A stretch of DNA of 64,000 bases from Bacillus cytotoxicus (GCF_023715645.1 NZ_JAMBOP010000002.1:1-64000), one strand, 5' to 3'. Counted from the first letter of the stretch, positions 28,932 through 39,351 are shown. Program-made: numbers and translations. The notes: generated from the sequence alone by a model not told the origin.

Positions 28932-30103
28932 TAAAACTCCCTCGCATATTCGTTATGTTTCTTCATATTTTCACGAATTAAATCGATGCGATCCGTTCCA
29001 AATTGTTCAATAACAGCTGCAGCAAGCTCCCACGCTACAACAGCTTCTGCTACAACACTTGCTGCTGGCACTGCACAGCTATCAGAACGCTCAATACTCG
29101 CTTGAAACACTTCTTTCGTATCAATATCTATACTTTGCAGCGGTTTATATAGCGTTGGAATTGGTTTCATAACCCCGCGAACAATAACTGGCATCCCAGT
29201 TGTCATACCGCCTTCTAATCCACCGGCGTTATTTGTGCGTCTTGTATACCCATGATCCTTGTCCCATAAAATCTCGTCATGAACAAGGCTTCCAGGCTGA
29301 TGAGCTGCTTCAAAGCCAACTCCAATTTCCACACCTTTGAATGCATTAATACTCATGATTGCCGCTGCAAGTTTTGCATCCAATTTACGATCGTAATGCA
29401 CATAACTTCCCACACCAACTGGCATCCCTTCGACAACAACTTCAACGACTCCACCAATAGAATCTCCGTTTGTTTTCGCATTATCAATTGCCTGCATCAT
29501 TTTATTTCCCGCTTCTTCATCTAAACAGCGAACGGGCGATGCCTCTGTAATCGTTTGTAGCTCTTCAATAGAGGAATACGATTGCTTTTCTACTTTTACT
29601 CCTCCAATTTCAATGACATGCCCCGCTACTTTTATCCCCAATTCTGCTAAAATACGCTTTGCAACAGCTCCAGCAGCAACACGAACCGTTGTTTCCCTGG
29701 CAGAAGAACGCTCTAATACATTTCGCATATCACGGTGGCCATATTTAATTGCTCCGTTTAAATCTGCATGTCCTGGACGAGGACGTGTAATTTGCCGTTT
29801 TACTTCTTTTGACTCTTCATCTGTTAACGGCTCTGCCCCCATAATTTTTGTCCAATGTGTAAAATCACGATTTTCGACAACAAGTGTAATTGGTGCACCA
29901 ATTGTATATCCATGACGAACACCGCTTAAAATTTGGACTTGATCTTTTTCAATTTGCATGCGGCGGCCACGACCGTAGCCTTTTTGTCTTCTTTCTAACT
30001 CTGTATTAATATCATCTGCTACTAAAGATAAACCTGCCGGAATCCCCTCTAATATTGTCGTTAGTTGCGGTCCGTGAGATTCACCAGCTGTTATATATCT
30101 CAT
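28931..30103 (-). CDS. aroC: chorismate synthase
   Basis: Last shikimate-pathway enzyme, FMN-dependent (aroF in B. subtilis). The 390-residue product begins [15 protein letters not shown] and has [27 protein letters not shown] and [16 protein letters not shown]-type signatures ([11 protein letters not shown]). First gene of aroC-aroB-aroH-hisC. In B. subtilis cheR lies between it and ndk; here that gap holds only repeats. Confidence 0.96.
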   Translation of the reverse strand: MRYITAGESHGPQLTTILEGIPAGLSLVADDINTELERRQKGYGRGRRMQIEKDQVQILSGVRHGYTIGAPITLVVENRDFTHWTKIMGAEPLTDEESKEVKRQITRPRPGHADLNGAIKYGHRDMRNVLERSSARETTVRVAAGAVAKRILAELGIKVAGHVIEIGGVKVEKQSYSSIEELQTITEASPVRCLDEEAGNKMMQAIDNAKTNGDSIGGVVEVVVEGMPVGVGSYVHYDRKLDAKLAAAIMSINAFKGVEIGVGFEAAHQPGSLVHDEILWDKDHGYTRRTNNAGGLEGGMTTGMPVIVRGVMKPIPTLYKPLQSIDIDTKEVFQASIERSDSCAVPAASVVAEAVVAWELAAAVIEQFGTDRIDLIRENMKKHNEYAREF

Positions 30104-30158
30104 CGGTTACTCCCCTTTACTTCAGTATTTATGTAACACTATATCATAACCTTTATTG

Positions 30159-30460
30159 TTTCGTAACTATATAAGCACAAATTGAAAGAACGTCATAAAA
30201 GCCCTCTTTCTTCGTAACTACTCAGTTACTCTGTAAAAAAAAGAAAAGCATTTTTTTAGACGGTAGAGAGGGACTGGCGATGCATAGTAGCGGTCAGGGC
30301 CTTTTTCTACCACGTGCAAAGTTTCAAAACAGAGAAAGGTAGAGAGGTGCATTGCCATTTTTACCTTCATGGCAACAATTATAGGTCGGCGTATTTCTGC
30401 TGGAGTTATCCCACCTACTACACTTCTACATGCAATGTATGGCTGAGTAGTTACGAAACA
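30159..30460 (+). repeat. composite repeat bounded by TTTCGTAACTA inverted ends
   Basis: A structured core (GGTAGA/TCTACC around CTGGC/GGTCAG) is enclosed by a perfect 15-bp inverted repeat, TTCGTAACTACTCAG (30211-30225) and CTGAGTAGTTACGAA (30443-30457), 217 bp apart. A further partial copy TTTCGTAACTA lies at 30159-30169, so the element looks nested or twice inserted. It occupies most of the ndk-aroC gap. Confidence 0.75.
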
Positions 30461-30474
30461 TCAAAATGAAACAA

Positions 30475-30516
30475 AAAACGCAAGAAGGAATGTGACCATC
30501 CTTTCTTGCGTTTTTT
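30475..30516 (-). terminator. terminator of ndk
   Basis: AAAACGCAAGAAGGA and TCCTTTCTTGCGTTTT form a long stem flanked by A and T runs on both sides. Confidence 0.85.
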
Positions 30517-30562
30517 CCGTTATATCTGCTTTTTAAAGCAGTTACAAATTATTTCGAAATAA

Positions 30563-31009
30563 TTAATAAATCCACTCATTCATTACTCTTGAATACTCAA
30601 CTAGTTCTTCTTTTTTGAAGAAAATACCAATTTCACGTTCTGCACTTTCAAGAGAATCTGAACCATGAATAATATTTTTTCCAACTGTTAGTCCAAAGTC
30701 ACCACGAATTGTACCAAGTGCAGCTTCACTTGGTTTTGTTTTTCCCATCATATGACGAGCTGTTTCCACAACACCTTCACCTTGCCATACCATTGCAAAA
30801 ACAGGTCCTGATGTAATGAAATCTACTAATTCACCAAAGAATGGTTTTTCTTTATGTTCAGCATAGTGCTCTCCAGCAATCTCCGGTGTGATTTGCATAA
30901 GCTTAGCGCCAACTAATTGAAAGCCCTTTCTTTCGAATCTAGCAACAATCTCCCCAATGATTGCACGTTGTACACCATCTGGTTTTACCATTAAGAACGT
31001 TTTTTCCAT
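30563..31009 (-). CDS. ndk: nucleoside diphosphate kinase
   Basis: Balances NTP pools by phosphate transfer. The 148-residue enzyme has the family length, MVKPDGVQR near the N-terminus and the phospho-acceptor His115 in [11 protein letters not shown] 31009 has GGAGAG 7 nt upstream; the frame from 31024 is rejected. Downstream of hepT. Confidence 0.96.
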   Translation of the reverse strand: MEKTFLMVKPDGVQRAIIGEIVARFERKGFQLVGAKLMQITPEIAGEHYAEHKEKPFFGELVDFITSGPVFAMVWQGEGVVETARHMMGKTKPSEAALGTIRGDFGLTVGKNIIHGSDSLESAEREIGIFFKKEELVEYSRVMNEWIY

Positions 31010-31131
31010 AATAAATCTCTCCACTTCTCATTATGTATATAATTGTATATCCCCAAACACATAGTATCATCCTAATCAGAATTGTGCAATAGTTTTGAAA
31101 TGGAGAGATTTTTATTTTTCTCAAAAAACAT

Positions 31132-32094
31132 TTAAAATTTACGTTTCCCAATATATTTCGCAACATTTTGCAACGCCATTTTTGCCTGTCCACGAGGCAA
31201 TGGCTTAATTATTTCTAATGCCTTATGTAAATATCTTTCGCTAAATGCAAAAGCTTGATCAATTGCATCACTATTTTTAACGGCTTCAATAATGCCCTTC
31301 ATTTCATCCGAAGACGTATTTTCATTGACTTGAATAATTCTCTCACGAAGTGCTCGGTCTTCCATTGCATACAAAACAGGAAGTGTAATATTACCTTGTA
31401 ATAAATCTCCCCCTGCTGGTTTTCCAAGCTTTTTTTCCGTAGACACAAAATCTAAAATATCATCAATAATTTGATAAGACATACCAACAAAGTATCCATA
31501 CCAAAACAAACGATTTACAGTATCACGACAAGCTCCAGATGCGATTGCACCTAATTGACAACTAGCTGCAATTAACAATGCTGTTTTCCGCTGAATACGG
31601 CGTAAATATGTGCGTAAATTTTGTCCAAAATCATACTTATCTTTAATCTGTTCAATTTCACCTTTACATACTTCAAGAATTGTATTTGATAATGCTTTAT
31701 GCACTTCTGGATTTTCTAAATTTGTAATGCATTCCAGAGACTTGGCAAATAAATAGTCACCTGTATACATTGCAATGCGATCACCCCAATTGGCATTTAC
31801 AGTCGCACTTCCTCTTCTTAAAAGAGCGGCATCAATTACATCATCATGCACAAGAGAAGCCATATGAATAAGCTCTAATGCAACCGCAACATGTTTAATC
31901 ACATCAAGCTTATAATCACCGAATTTCCCTGCAAGCAGAACAAAAACAGGACGGATTCGTTTTCCACCAGCCTCAATTAGTTGCAACGCTGCTTCTTCCA
32001 GCAATTGCTGCTCAGAAGCAACAACTATTTTTAGTTCTTTCTCAATTTTATCAATATCCGATCGTAAAAAAGAATACATAAGTTGTAACTTCAT
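31132..32094 (-). CDS. hepT: heptaprenyl diphosphate synthase component II
   Basis: Catalytic subunit making the C35 side chain of menaquinone-7. The 320-residue trans-prenyltransferase has both aspartate-rich motifs, HDDVIDAA near residue 83 and DDILDF near 213, and GGKRIRPVFVLL. ATG 32094 follows AAGGTG at 6 nt; GTG 32103 is inside that site. It works with HepS, encoded two genes upstream. Confidence 0.95.
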   Translation of the reverse strand: MKLQLMYSFLRSDIDKIEKELKIVVASEQQLLEEAALQLIEAGGKRIRPVFVLLAGKFGDYKLDVIKHVAVALELIHMASLVHDDVIDAALLRRGSATVNANWGDRIAMYTGDYLFAKSLECITNLENPEVHKALSNTILEVCKGEIEQIKDKYDFGQNLRTYLRRIQRKTALLIAASCQLGAIASGACRDTVNRLFWYGYFVGMSYQIIDDILDFVSTEKKLGKPAGGDLLQGNITLPVLYAMEDRALRERIIQVNENTSSDEMKGIIEAVKNSDAIDQAFAFSERYLHKALEIIKPLPRGQAKMALQNVAKYIGKRKF

Positions 32095-32163
32095 ATCGTT
32101 CACCTTAACCTAAAACTTCTTTTCTATTTTATCCCGCTCTAATGAGTAACAAGACTCCTACCT

Positions 32164-32871
32164 CTACTTTGGCTTATATCCTAAATGCATTGCTGCTACT
32201 CCAAAAGTAAACGGCTTTACTTGTACTTTTTCTAATCCAGCTTCTTCAAACATACGGGCCAATTCTTTCATCCCTGGAAATGTACTTGCAGATTCTTGTA
32301 ACCATGAATATTCTTTGTAACTTTTTGCAAATAGTTTTCCAAATAACGGCATGATATATTTAAAATATAACAAGTAGCCTTGGCGGATTCCAATCATTGT
32401 CGGCTGAGATGTTTCTAAACAAATAACCTTTCCACCGGGTTTTACAACACGCGTCATTTCCTTTAATACCTGCATGTAATCTGGTACGTTCCGAAGACCA
32501 AATCCAATTGTAACATAATCAAACGTATTATCCTCAAACGGCAATTCCATTGCATTGCCGTGAAGTAATTCCACTTGATTTAATTGTAAAGCAGCCACTT
32601 TCTCTTTTCCAACCGAAAGCATATTTTTACTAAAATCTAATCCATATGCCTTCCCGTTAGACCCGACTGCATCAGCAAGCGCAATCGTCCAGTCAGCCGT
32701 TCCACAACATACATCAAGCGCCTTGCTTCCTGGTTGAACATCCATAATTTGCATTGTATCTTTGCGCCATGCTTTATGTCTTTGAAAGCTTATAACCGAA
32801 TTCATTACATCGTATTTATTATATATCTTCTCAAATACGTCATGTACTCTTTCCTCTTTTGATTGTTGCAT
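32164..32871 (-). CDS. menG: demethylmenaquinone methyltransferase
   Basis: SAM-dependent last step of menaquinone synthesis (UbiE/MenG family). The 235-residue product shows motif [15 protein letters not shown] (about 52-65), [10 protein letters not shown] and [12 protein letters not shown]. It lies between the two heptaprenyl synthase genes, the standard Bacillus order hepS-menG-hepT. Confidence 0.95.
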   Translation of the reverse strand: MQQSKEERVHDVFEKIYNKYDVMNSVISFQRHKAWRKDTMQIMDVQPGSKALDVCCGTADWTIALADAVGSNGKAYGLDFSKNMLSVGKEKVAALQLNQVELLHGNAMELPFEDNTFDYVTIGFGLRNVPDYMQVLKEMTRVVKPGGKVICLETSQPTMIGIRQGYLLYFKYIMPLFGKLFAKSYKEYSWLQESASTFPGMKELARMFEEAGLEKVQVKPFTFGVAAMHLGYKPK

Positions 32872-32906
32872 GCTTTACCCTTCTTCCAACTGTATATTCA
32901 AAATGT

Positions 32907-33650
32907 TCAAGTAGCCTCTTTCAATGTCGAAAGAAATGTTTCAATTCCTGTATTATTTTGCATCAAAGTGTTAACTTGGATTCGCATTTTACTTATCAAT
33001 TCGTTATATACGTTTTCTACTTTCATTCCACCATCATGAGACAAAATCTTTTGAAATGCAGCAAATACAGGTGACGATTCTTTCTTCATGTAAAGTTGAT
33101 ACTCAGTTTGCAAACGATCTATTGTTAACATGTTAGTAATTGCAGACTTTACATGAGTTACTTGAAAATGGTCGCATGTTTTCTGTAAAAGAGCCGTTTC
33201 AATCATTCCGACACTTTTTAACATTTCTTCTATCGTTTCATACGTTTGCTGATATAGCATAATTTTTTGTTCATTAATCTCTTTAATTCCCTCTGCTAGA
33301 GCGCGAATCAATGTGATATCATGATTCATTGAAAGTAAATAATAATATAACCCACTGTAATAATCACCTGCTAATACCGTTAATTGGCGTCGCTTATGAA
33401 ATTCATTGGTCTCTTCTTTATTTGATACTTTCTCATGCGTGTCCAAAGCAATTTGTACAAGCATAATCGTTACTGTGTAATGTTCAATTTGTTCTTTATG
33501 TAAGTTTGCGCTTTTTAAAACGGAATATAAGAACGCTATTTTTTTTTCATCAACAACTGGTTCTTCAATATATTTTATAAAATAAGGATGGCGTAGTTTT
33601 TCATATAGCTGCCCCTTTATATCCGCAAACCCTCTGTAGATTTCACCCAC
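32907..33650 (-). CDS. hepS: heptaprenyl diphosphate synthase component I
   Basis: Non-catalytic subunit that pairs with HepT. The 247-residue helical protein has the HepS pattern (RRQLTVLAGDYYSGLYYYLLS). GTG 33650 has AAGGG 8 nt upstream; the alternative GTG 33659 overlaps it. mtrB (TRAP), which lies between folE and hepS in B. subtilis, is missing here. Confidence 0.9.
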   Translation of the reverse strand: MGEIYRGFADIKGQLYEKLRHPYFIKYIEEPVVDEKKIAFLYSVLKSANLHKEQIEHYTVTIMLVQIALDTHEKVSNKEETNEFHKRRQLTVLAGDYYSGLYYYLLSMNHDITLIRALAEGIKEINEQKIMLYQQTYETIEEMLKSVGMIETALLQKTCDHFQVTHVKSAITNMLTIDRLQTEYQLYMKKESSPVFAAFQKILSHDGGMKVENVYNELISKMRIQVNTLMQNNTGIETFLSTLKEAT

Positions 33651-33710
33651 TAAAATCACCCTTGTTTTCTAATTCATAAAACCTATTATAACACATTCAT
33701 TCATTTTTCT

Positions 33711-33737
33711 ATAAAAAAAAAGCAGTCTCCTGCTTTC
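33711..33737 (-). terminator. terminator of folE
   Basis: GAAAGCAGGAGACTGCTTT forms a short stem followed by nine T on the minus strand, 4 nt after the folE stop. Confidence 0.85.
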
Positions 33738-33740
33738 CTA

Positions 33741-34310
33741 CTAATTCGTCCTAATAAAAGATAAAATTTCCGCACGCGCTGCTGCGTCCGCTTCTAACGT
33801 ACCACGTACTGCAGTCGTTACAGTTTTCGCACCAGGTTTTTTCACACCGCGCATCGTCATACACATATGCTCAGCTTCCACAACAACCATTACACCATGT
33901 GGTTCTAATACTTCCATAATAGAATCAGCTACAGTTGATGTAATTCGTTCTTGTAGTTGCGGCCTACGTGCGACTGTATCTACTGTACGTGCTAATTTAC
34001 TTAATCCAGTTACTTTTCCACCACGTGGAATATATGCAACATGAGCAACGCCATAAAATGGAACGAGATGATGTTCACACATAGAATAGAACGGAATGTC
34101 CTTTACCAATACAAGTTCTTCATGATCCTCACCAAACACTTTATGTAAATGTTCTTTCGGGTCTTCATTCATACCAGAAAATACTTCTGCATACATCTTC
34201 GCAACACGCTTTGGTGTATCTAATACGCCCTCACGTTCTGGATCATCCCCAATTGCTTCTAAAATAAGGCGTACTGCATGTTCGATTTTCTCTAAGTTTA
34301 CATTTGCCAT
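33741..34310 (-). CDS. folE: GTP cyclohydrolase I
   Basis: First step of folate (and pterin) synthesis from GTP. The 189-residue enzyme has the zinc ligands in [11 protein letters not shown] and HMCMTMRGV and [10 protein letters not shown]. It corresponds to B. subtilis mtrA, but the partner mtrB is not present. Confidence 0.96.
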   Translation of the reverse strand: MANVNLEKIEHAVRLILEAIGDDPEREGVLDTPKRVAKMYAEVFSGMNEDPKEHLHKVFGEDHEELVLVKDIPFYSMCEHHLVPFYGVAHVAYIPRGGKVTGLSKLARTVDTVARRPQLQERITSTVADSIMEVLEPHGVMVVVEAEHMCMTMRGVKKPGAKTVTTAVRGTLEADAAARAEILSFIRTN

Positions 34311-34383
34311 CCACTAACCCTCCCAAATAAAACCTAAAAATGCTACGAACACATTCTAGCATATATATGTTTTTAAAAGCAAA

Positions 34384-34414
34384 AAGAAGAGTTTCCAATA
34401 TGGAAACTCTTCTT
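34384..34414 (-). terminator. terminator of hbs
   Basis: AAGAAGAGTTTCCA and TGGAAACTCTTCTT form a perfect 14-bp stem with a 3-nt loop, followed by T-rich sequence on the minus strand. Confidence 0.9.
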
Positions 34415-34433
34415 CCCCATAAATATGTAAGGA

Positions 34434-34706
34434 TTATTTAACCGCATCTTTTAGCGCTTTACCAGGTTTGAATGCAGGTACTTTGCTTGCCGCGATTTCA
34501 ATTTCCTCACCAGTTTGTGGGTTACGTCCTTTACGAGCCGCACGTTCACGAACTTCGAAGTTACCAAATCCGATAAGTTGTACTTTATCACCTTGTTTTA
34601 AAGCTTCTAAGATAGAATCAAAAACAGCGTCAACTGCTTTTGTTGCGTCCTTTTTAGAAAGGGAACTTGCTTCTGCAACAGCATTGATTAAATCCGTTTT
34701 GTTCAT
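34434..34706 (-). CDS. hbs: HU family DNA-binding protein
   Basis: A 90-residue histone-like nucleoid protein. The sequence has the HU fold: [33 protein letters not shown] (the DNA-binding arm with the intercalating proline in RNPQTG) and [14 protein letters not shown]. Start ATG 34706 with GGGAGGAGGTG upstream. It lies between spoIVA and folE as in B. subtilis. Confidence 0.96.
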   Translation of the reverse strand: MNKTDLINAVAEASSLSKKDATKAVDAVFDSILEALKQGDKVQLIGFGNFEVRERAARKGRNPQTGEEIEIAASKVPAFKPGKALKDAVK

Positions 34707-34965
34707 GCCATTCACCTCCTCCCAAAGATACGACTGTATAATGATTATAAAATGAGTCTTACCTTCATTTGTAGGCAATTTTTACTAATTCTATACTACA
34801 ATGATGTAGATAAATCATTATCAAGGCCTATATTATACGATTCTCCTTTATAATTCAATGTTTTTAAAGAAAATGTTGCTATGAAATTGCGAAAAACCGA
34901 TAAAACTTGACAATCAACTATAAAGTATTAGATAATGACATTTTGTTTTTCTATGAAAAATAAAA

Positions 34966-34990
34966 AAAGACCCCAAAATAAGGAGTCTTT
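34966..34990 (-). terminator. terminator of spoIVA
   Basis: AAAGACTCC pairs with GGGGTCTTT through G-T and G-C pairs, followed by seven T on the minus strand, just after the spoIVA stop. Confidence 0.8.
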
Positions 34991-34993
34991 CGA

Positions 34994-36472
34994 TTATAAA
35001 ATAATTGCTATTAAGCCGCCTGATCCTTCATTTATTATTCGTTCTAACGTCTCCTTTAATTTATAGCGAGCGTTTTCTGGCATTAATGATAATTTTGCCT
35101 GAATTCCTTCGCGAACGATCGAGCTAAGTGACCGCCCAAAAATATCAGAATTCCAAATAGAAAGTGGATCATCTTCAAAATCTTGCATTAAATAGCGAAC
35201 AAGCTCTTCACTTTGTTTTTCCGTTCCAATAATCGGTTCAAAAGTTGATTCTACATCAACTTTAATCATATGAATTGACGGGGCAACAGCTTTCAATTTC
35301 ACACCAAAGCGCGATCCATGACGAATGATTTCCGGTTCATCTAAGCTCATATCTGCTAGGGCTGGTGCTGCAACACCGTACCCTGTTTGTTTTACCATTT
35401 TTAGTGCATCCGCAACTTGATCAAATTCTGTTTTTGCATGAGCGAAATCGAGCATTAATTTTAACAAATGATCTCGCCCTCGAATTTCAACACCTACCAC
35501 TTCTTTTAAAATTTGATCATATAATTCATCCGGTGCATATAAATCAATCTCAGCAACACCTTGCCCCATATCAATTCCTGCCAAACTTGCACGGTCGATG
35601 AATTCATATTGACTAAATTGCCATACAACGCGGTCAACATCACGAAGACGTTTAATATCTTTCACCGTTTCTTGGACAGCCTCTTGATAGCTTCGGCGAA
35701 GCCAGTGGTTGTCATGTAACACCATTACCCAGCTTGGGAGATTTACATTCACTTCGAGAACCGGAAATTCATATAACGCCTCACGTAATACGTTATATAC
35801 ATCACCTTCTCTTAGTCCTTCTACACTCATTGCCAACACTGGAATATCATATTCTTCTACTAAACTTTGACGAAGTTGTTCTGTATCAGGATGATACGGT
35901 TGTACTGTATTAATAATCATAATAAATGGTTTTCCTACTTCTTTTAATTCATTTACAACCCGTCCCTCTGCTTCAATATAATCGCGGCGCGGGATTTCTC
36001 CAATTGTTCCATCAGTTGTAATAACAACCCCAATTGTAGAATGCTCTTGAATTACTTTGCGTGTTCCAATTTCCGCCGCTTCATGAAATGGGATCGGTTC
36101 TTCATACCACGGTGTATTAATCATGCGGGGCCCATTTTCATCTTCATACCCTTTCGCTCCTGGGACAGTATAGCCCACACAATCTACTAAGCGAATATTT
36201 ACATCGAGCCCTTCGTCAACATGGATAGAAACCGCTTGGTTTGGAACAAACTTTGGTTCTGTCGTCATAATTGTACGCCCCGCTGCACTTTGTGGCAGTT
36301 CATCTTGTGCGCGCTGGCGATCCGAATCATTTTCAATGTTTGGAATAACAACTAGCTCCATAAATTTCTTAATAAAAGTAGATTTCCCTGTCCGGACAGC
36401 TCCTACAACCCCGAGATAAATATCACCACCTGTGCGCTCAGCAATATCTTTAAAAATATCAACCTTTTCCAA
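34994..36472 (-). CDS. spoIVA: stage IV sporulation protein A
   Basis: ATPase that polymerises on the forespore surface as base of the spore coat. The 492-residue protein matches the B. subtilis length. Walker A GVVGAVRTGKST at about 21-32, a TRAFAC-type core, and a C-terminal membrane-targeting end (GGLIAIIL). The start is TTG 36472 after GAGGGAGGG. A sigma-E promoter is expected upstream; I could not place one with confidence. Confidence 0.95.
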   Translation of the reverse strand: MEKVDIFKDIAERTGGDIYLGVVGAVRTGKSTFIKKFMELVVIPNIENDSDRQRAQDELPQSAAGRTIMTTEPKFVPNQAVSIHVDEGLDVNIRLVDCVGYTVPGAKGYEDENGPRMINTPWYEEPIPFHEAAEIGTRKVIQEHSTIGVVITTDGTIGEIPRRDYIEAEGRVVNELKEVGKPFIMIINTVQPYHPDTEQLRQSLVEEYDIPVLAMSVEGLREGDVYNVLREALYEFPVLEVNVNLPSWVMVLHDNHWLRRSYQEAVQETVKDIKRLRDVDRVVWQFSQYEFIDRASLAGIDMGQGVAEIDLYAPDELYDQILKEVVGVEIRGRDHLLKLMLDFAHAKTEFDQVADALKMVKQTGYGVAAPALADMSLDEPEIIRHGSRFGVKLKAVAPSIHMIKVDVESTFEPIIGTEKQSEELVRYLMQDFEDDPLSIWNSDIFGRSLSSIVREGIQAKLSLMPENARYKLKETLERIINEGSGGLIAIIL

Positions 36473-36612
36473 GTGATTCCCTCCCTCAAAATTTTTGGGA
36501 ATAAATTATGTTTATTCTTGAAGTTTGGACAATACAACATATGATTTTGTCCCAATTTCATATCACTATTTTTAAAAAAACTTTTATTAGCGATGCAAAT
36601 ATTTCAAGAAGT

Positions 36613-36654
36613 AAAAAAACCTTCTTCTAGAACTTATTCGCTAAAAGAAAGGTT
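36613..36654 (-). terminator. terminator of yphE-yphF
   Basis: AACCTTTCTT pairs with AAGAAGGTT on the minus strand, followed by seven T, right after yphF. Confidence 0.7.
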
Positions 36655-36663
36655 CATGACTTA

Positions 36664-37374
36664 TCACTTAAAAAAAATTGGTTCTTTATCCTTCACTGTA
36701 TACGGCAAAGAATACGCTGGTACAAATGGGGTATGTTTCACAAGCAACTGACGAATATCTTCTCCTTCTTTTACTTCATCACCATATTTTTGTAACATGT
36801 CATTTAAATCAATACGATAATCAATATATACTTCACCTTTCTCATCAACAACAAAAGGTAAGTTTTTACCTGAATAAGGGCTTTCCACTTGAGGAATTTC
36901 TTTATATCCCATTTTATTATAATCAAGCTCATACACACCGTCTGTAATTACTTTTTTAAATGGTGGATATTGATGCTCATCACGATAGATTTGTAGTTTT
37001 AACTTTAAGTCTTGAACTCTCTCTGCTGTTCGAACATCAATTAATTTCACAGTTGGATTTGTTTCTACGTTAACTAATACATACTGATATATACCGCCGC
37101 TTTCAAAAGCATTCCCAGGAGGTTCTTGCATGAGTCTAGGTGTAATCTTTTGAAAATCAATCGGATATTTTTGATAGATTGGTGTATTCATGTCACGCGT
37201 TTTAATAGGCAATATATGACCATTCTGTTCTCTATATGTATTAACTGCTGTTTGTACAGTTTGTAGTTGATCTTCATACGGCATGGCATGTTGTTGCATT
37301 TTCTCTTTCGGATATAGGCACCCAGATAGTATACTTATGCAACATAATACGAAAATCATTAGTATTTTCTTCAT
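36664..37374 (-). CDS. yphF: YphF-like lipoprotein
   Basis: A 236-residue secreted lipoprotein: signal peptide residues 1-18 with lipobox LSGC (Cys19). No catalytic motif recognised. Length and position (next to yphE and spoIVA) match B. subtilis YphF, a protein of unknown function from the sporulation-related neighbourhood. Confidence 0.8.
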   Translation of the reverse strand: MKKILMIFVLCCISILSGCLYPKEKMQQHAMPYEDQLQTVQTAVNTYREQNGHILPIKTRDMNTPIYQKYPIDFQKITPRLMQEPPGNAFESGGIYQYVLVNVETNPTVKLIDVRTAERVQDLKLKLQIYRDEHQYPPFKKVITDGVYELDYNKMGYKEIPQVESPYSGKNLPFVVDEKGEVYIDYRIDLNDMLQKYGDEVKEGEDIRQLLVKHTPFVPAYSLPYTVKDKEPIFFK

Positions 37375-37395
37375 GAGAAATCCGTCCTTTAATTT

Positions 37396-37599
37396 CTATT
37401 GTTCAATTGGCCCGCTAAATACGACAAGAAAAATAATAAACCCTGATATAATCATACATGAATACGCAAACAAAGCTGTAAGCCCTTTCAAAAATGTGTT
37501 CTTTATTTTATGACGACTTAACAAAATGAAAACGACAGAAATAAACATGAGAGCCATCGCTCCCAAAGCAAACCACATCTTTATAAGTCCAATAGACAT
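37396..37599 (-). CDS. yphE: DUF2768 membrane protein YphE
   Basis: A 67-residue protein with two membrane helices (about 10-28 and 42-62). Matches the YphE/DUF2768 family by size and context. ATG 37599 has AAGGGGGG 5 nt upstream; the frame from 37617 is rejected. Confidence 0.8.
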   Translation of the reverse strand: MSIGLIKMWFALGAMALMFISVVFILLSRHKIKNTFLKGLTALFAYSCMIISGFIIFLVVFSGPIEQ

Positions 37600-37687
37600 A
37601 TATACCCCCCTTTTCATTTTCTATTTTTCTATTATTTTAACAAATTATAAATTTTAAACAAATATAAATATTCTATTTTCTCATGAA

Positions 37688-37818
37688 TGCAACTTGAAAG
37701 AACGACATAAAAACCGCTTTCTTTTTAGATGGATGAGAGCGCCTGGCCAGGCATAGGAGCGGTCAGGGCCTTTTTCTGCCACGTGCAAGGTTTTAAATCA
37801 AAGTGGATTTATATATAT
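37688..37818 (+). repeat. structured repeat, shortened copy
   Basis: Core GAGCGCCTGGCCAGGCATAG with GAGCGGTCAGGGCC, right end GTGGATTTATATATA. The left end lacks TATATAAATCC and the tail is shortened. It lies between spoVIF and yphE. Confidence 0.7.
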
Positions 37819-37832
37819 TAAAACCCATAAAA

Positions 37833-37865
37833 AACCGAAGCGAACGGGACTTCTTCGCTTCGGTT
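37833..37865 (-). terminator. terminator of spoVIF
   Basis: AACCGAAGCGAA and TTCGCTTCGGTT form a perfect 12-bp stem followed by T6 on the minus strand. Confidence 0.85.
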
Positions 37866-37945
37866 GACCAAATATCCCCACAAACAGCTCATATTCTTCC
37901 TTCATATTATTGTATGCAATGTATATAACAACGGTTTCTCATACT

Positions 37946-38197
37946 TTATTTTTTAAACATCTTACCTAATGAACTAAAATCAGTCGGCATGTTATTATTA
38001 ATAATTGCATTTATAATTTGCTCTTCTTTTTCTTTTGATACTTCTCTTCCCGCCATTGTTGCAACTTGATGAATTAACTGACGTAATACTTTCTCATCTC
38101 GTAAATTCGTATTTTGGACCGATGAGGCTAATTTAAAAATATCCTCTTTATTTACTTTCGATTCCTTTTCAATATTGTTAAATAGATTGTTATCCAC
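37946..38197 (-). CDS. spoVIF: stage VI sporulation protein F family
   Basis: An 83-residue protein similar to B. subtilis SpoVIF (DNNLFNNIEKESKVNKEDIFKL near the start, FSSLGKMFKK at the end), a regulator of late coat assembly under GerE control. The start is GTG 38197 with GAGGGTG upstream; a longer frame to 38230 has no ribosome site. Lies downstream of gpsA behind a bidirectional terminator. Confidence 0.8.
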   Translation of the reverse strand: MDNNLFNNIEKESKVNKEDIFKLASSVQNTNLRDEKVLRQLIHQVATMAGREVSKEKEEQIINAIINNNMPTDFSSLGKMFKK

Positions 38198-38270
38198 CTT
38201 GTTCACCCTCTCATGTAATTTACACTTCATCGTATGCAGAAAATAAAGAATGGTGAAAAACCCAAAAGAA

Positions 38271-38308
38271 AAAGCTGTACAAATGTATTGTTACATTTGT
38301 ACAGCTTT
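38271..38308. terminator. bidirectional terminator after gpsA
   Basis: AAAGCTGTACAAATGTA and TACATTTGTACAGCTTT form a 17-bp stem with a 4-nt loop flanked by A and T runs. Confidence 0.88.
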
Positions 38309-38310
38309 TT

Positions 38311-39333
38311 TTATAGCAAGTCTGGAATCGCTTCTACTTCGTGTTTACGTACGCGTCCCATCAACGTTCCGACAGCATCCTTTACGTTTTTCTCGTTAAA
38401 TAATACATCATATAAAACAGTTGTAATTGGCATTTCTACATCCATTTTCTTAGCCATCTCATACGCCGCTTTCGTTGTCCGTACGCCTTCAACAACCATT
38501 CCCATACTATCTAACACTTCTTCTAACGAACAACCTTTACCAAGCATGTTACCAGCACGCCAATTACGGCTATGAACGCTCGTACATGTTACAATGAGGT
38601 CACCCATACCTGTAAGGCCAGCAAACGTTAATGGGTTCCCACCCATTTTACCGCCTAAACGAGCAATTTCTGTTAATCCTCGCGTCATTAGTGCTGCCTT
38701 TGCATTATCACCTAAGCCAAGTCCATCAGTAATACCCGCCGCCAGGGCAATAATATTTTTTAACGCCCCGCCAAGTTCGACTCCAATAATATCCGGGTTT
38801 GTATATACACGGAAATAACTATTCATAAATAAGTCTTGAACCTCTTCAGCTGCTTCCATACGCTTTGCCGCTGATGTAACAGTTGTAGCTTGGCGTAATC
38901 CAACTTCTTCTGCATGACTCGGTCCTGATAAGACAACGACATCGCGAATGAGATGGGCCGGAATTTCTTCTTCAATCACTTCCGAAATACGCTTAGAAGT
39001 TCCTGGTTCAATCCCTTTACTCGCATGAATCCATGTAATTGGCTGCGAAACAAACTGTTTCATACTTTGCAATACTTCTCGATATGCCTTTGTAGGTACA
39101 ACGAGAAGCACTGTATCTACCCCTACTAATGCCTCTTCTAACGAAGAGTAAGCAACGATACTGGATGGCAGTGTAACCCCTGGAAGATAACGACTATTCT
39201 CATGTTTTTCATTCATTTCATTCATATGTTCCGGTCGATTTCCCCAAATACGTACATCATGGCCGTTGTCAGCTAATACCATTGCTAACGCCGTTCCCCA
39301 GCTACCTGCTCCTACTACTGTGATTTTTTTCAT
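38311..39333 (-). CDS. gpsA: glycerol-3-phosphate dehydrogenase [NAD(P)+]
   Basis: Supplies sn-glycerol-3-phosphate for phospholipids. The 340-residue enzyme has the Rossmann loop [11 protein letters not shown] near residues 6-16, the catalytic lysine region [14 protein letters not shown] and [11 protein letters not shown]. It follows der by 18 nt and probably shares its operon. Confidence 0.95.
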   Translation of the reverse strand: MKKITVVGAGSWGTALAMVLADNGHDVRIWGNRPEHMNEMNEKHENSRYLPGVTLPSSIVAYSSLEEALVGVDTVLLVVPTKAYREVLQSMKQFVSQPITWIHASKGIEPGTSKRISEVIEEEIPAHLIRDVVVLSGPSHAEEVGLRQATTVTSAAKRMEAAEEVQDLFMNSYFRVYTNPDIIGVELGGALKNIIALAAGITDGLGLGDNAKAALMTRGLTEIARLGGKMGGNPLTFAGLTGMGDLIVTCTSVHSRNWRAGNMLGKGCSLEEVLDSMGMVVEGVRTTKAAYEMAKKMDVEMPITTVLYDVLFNEKNVKDAVGTLMGRVRKHEVEAIPDLL

Positions 39334-39351
39334 AAAATCACATCCTCTCCA

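Noticed and set aside
36473-36560. Sigma-E promoter of spoIVA
   Set aside because: CATAAT and CATATG sequences are present, but not at the spacing expected for sigma-E elements, so no site is annotated.
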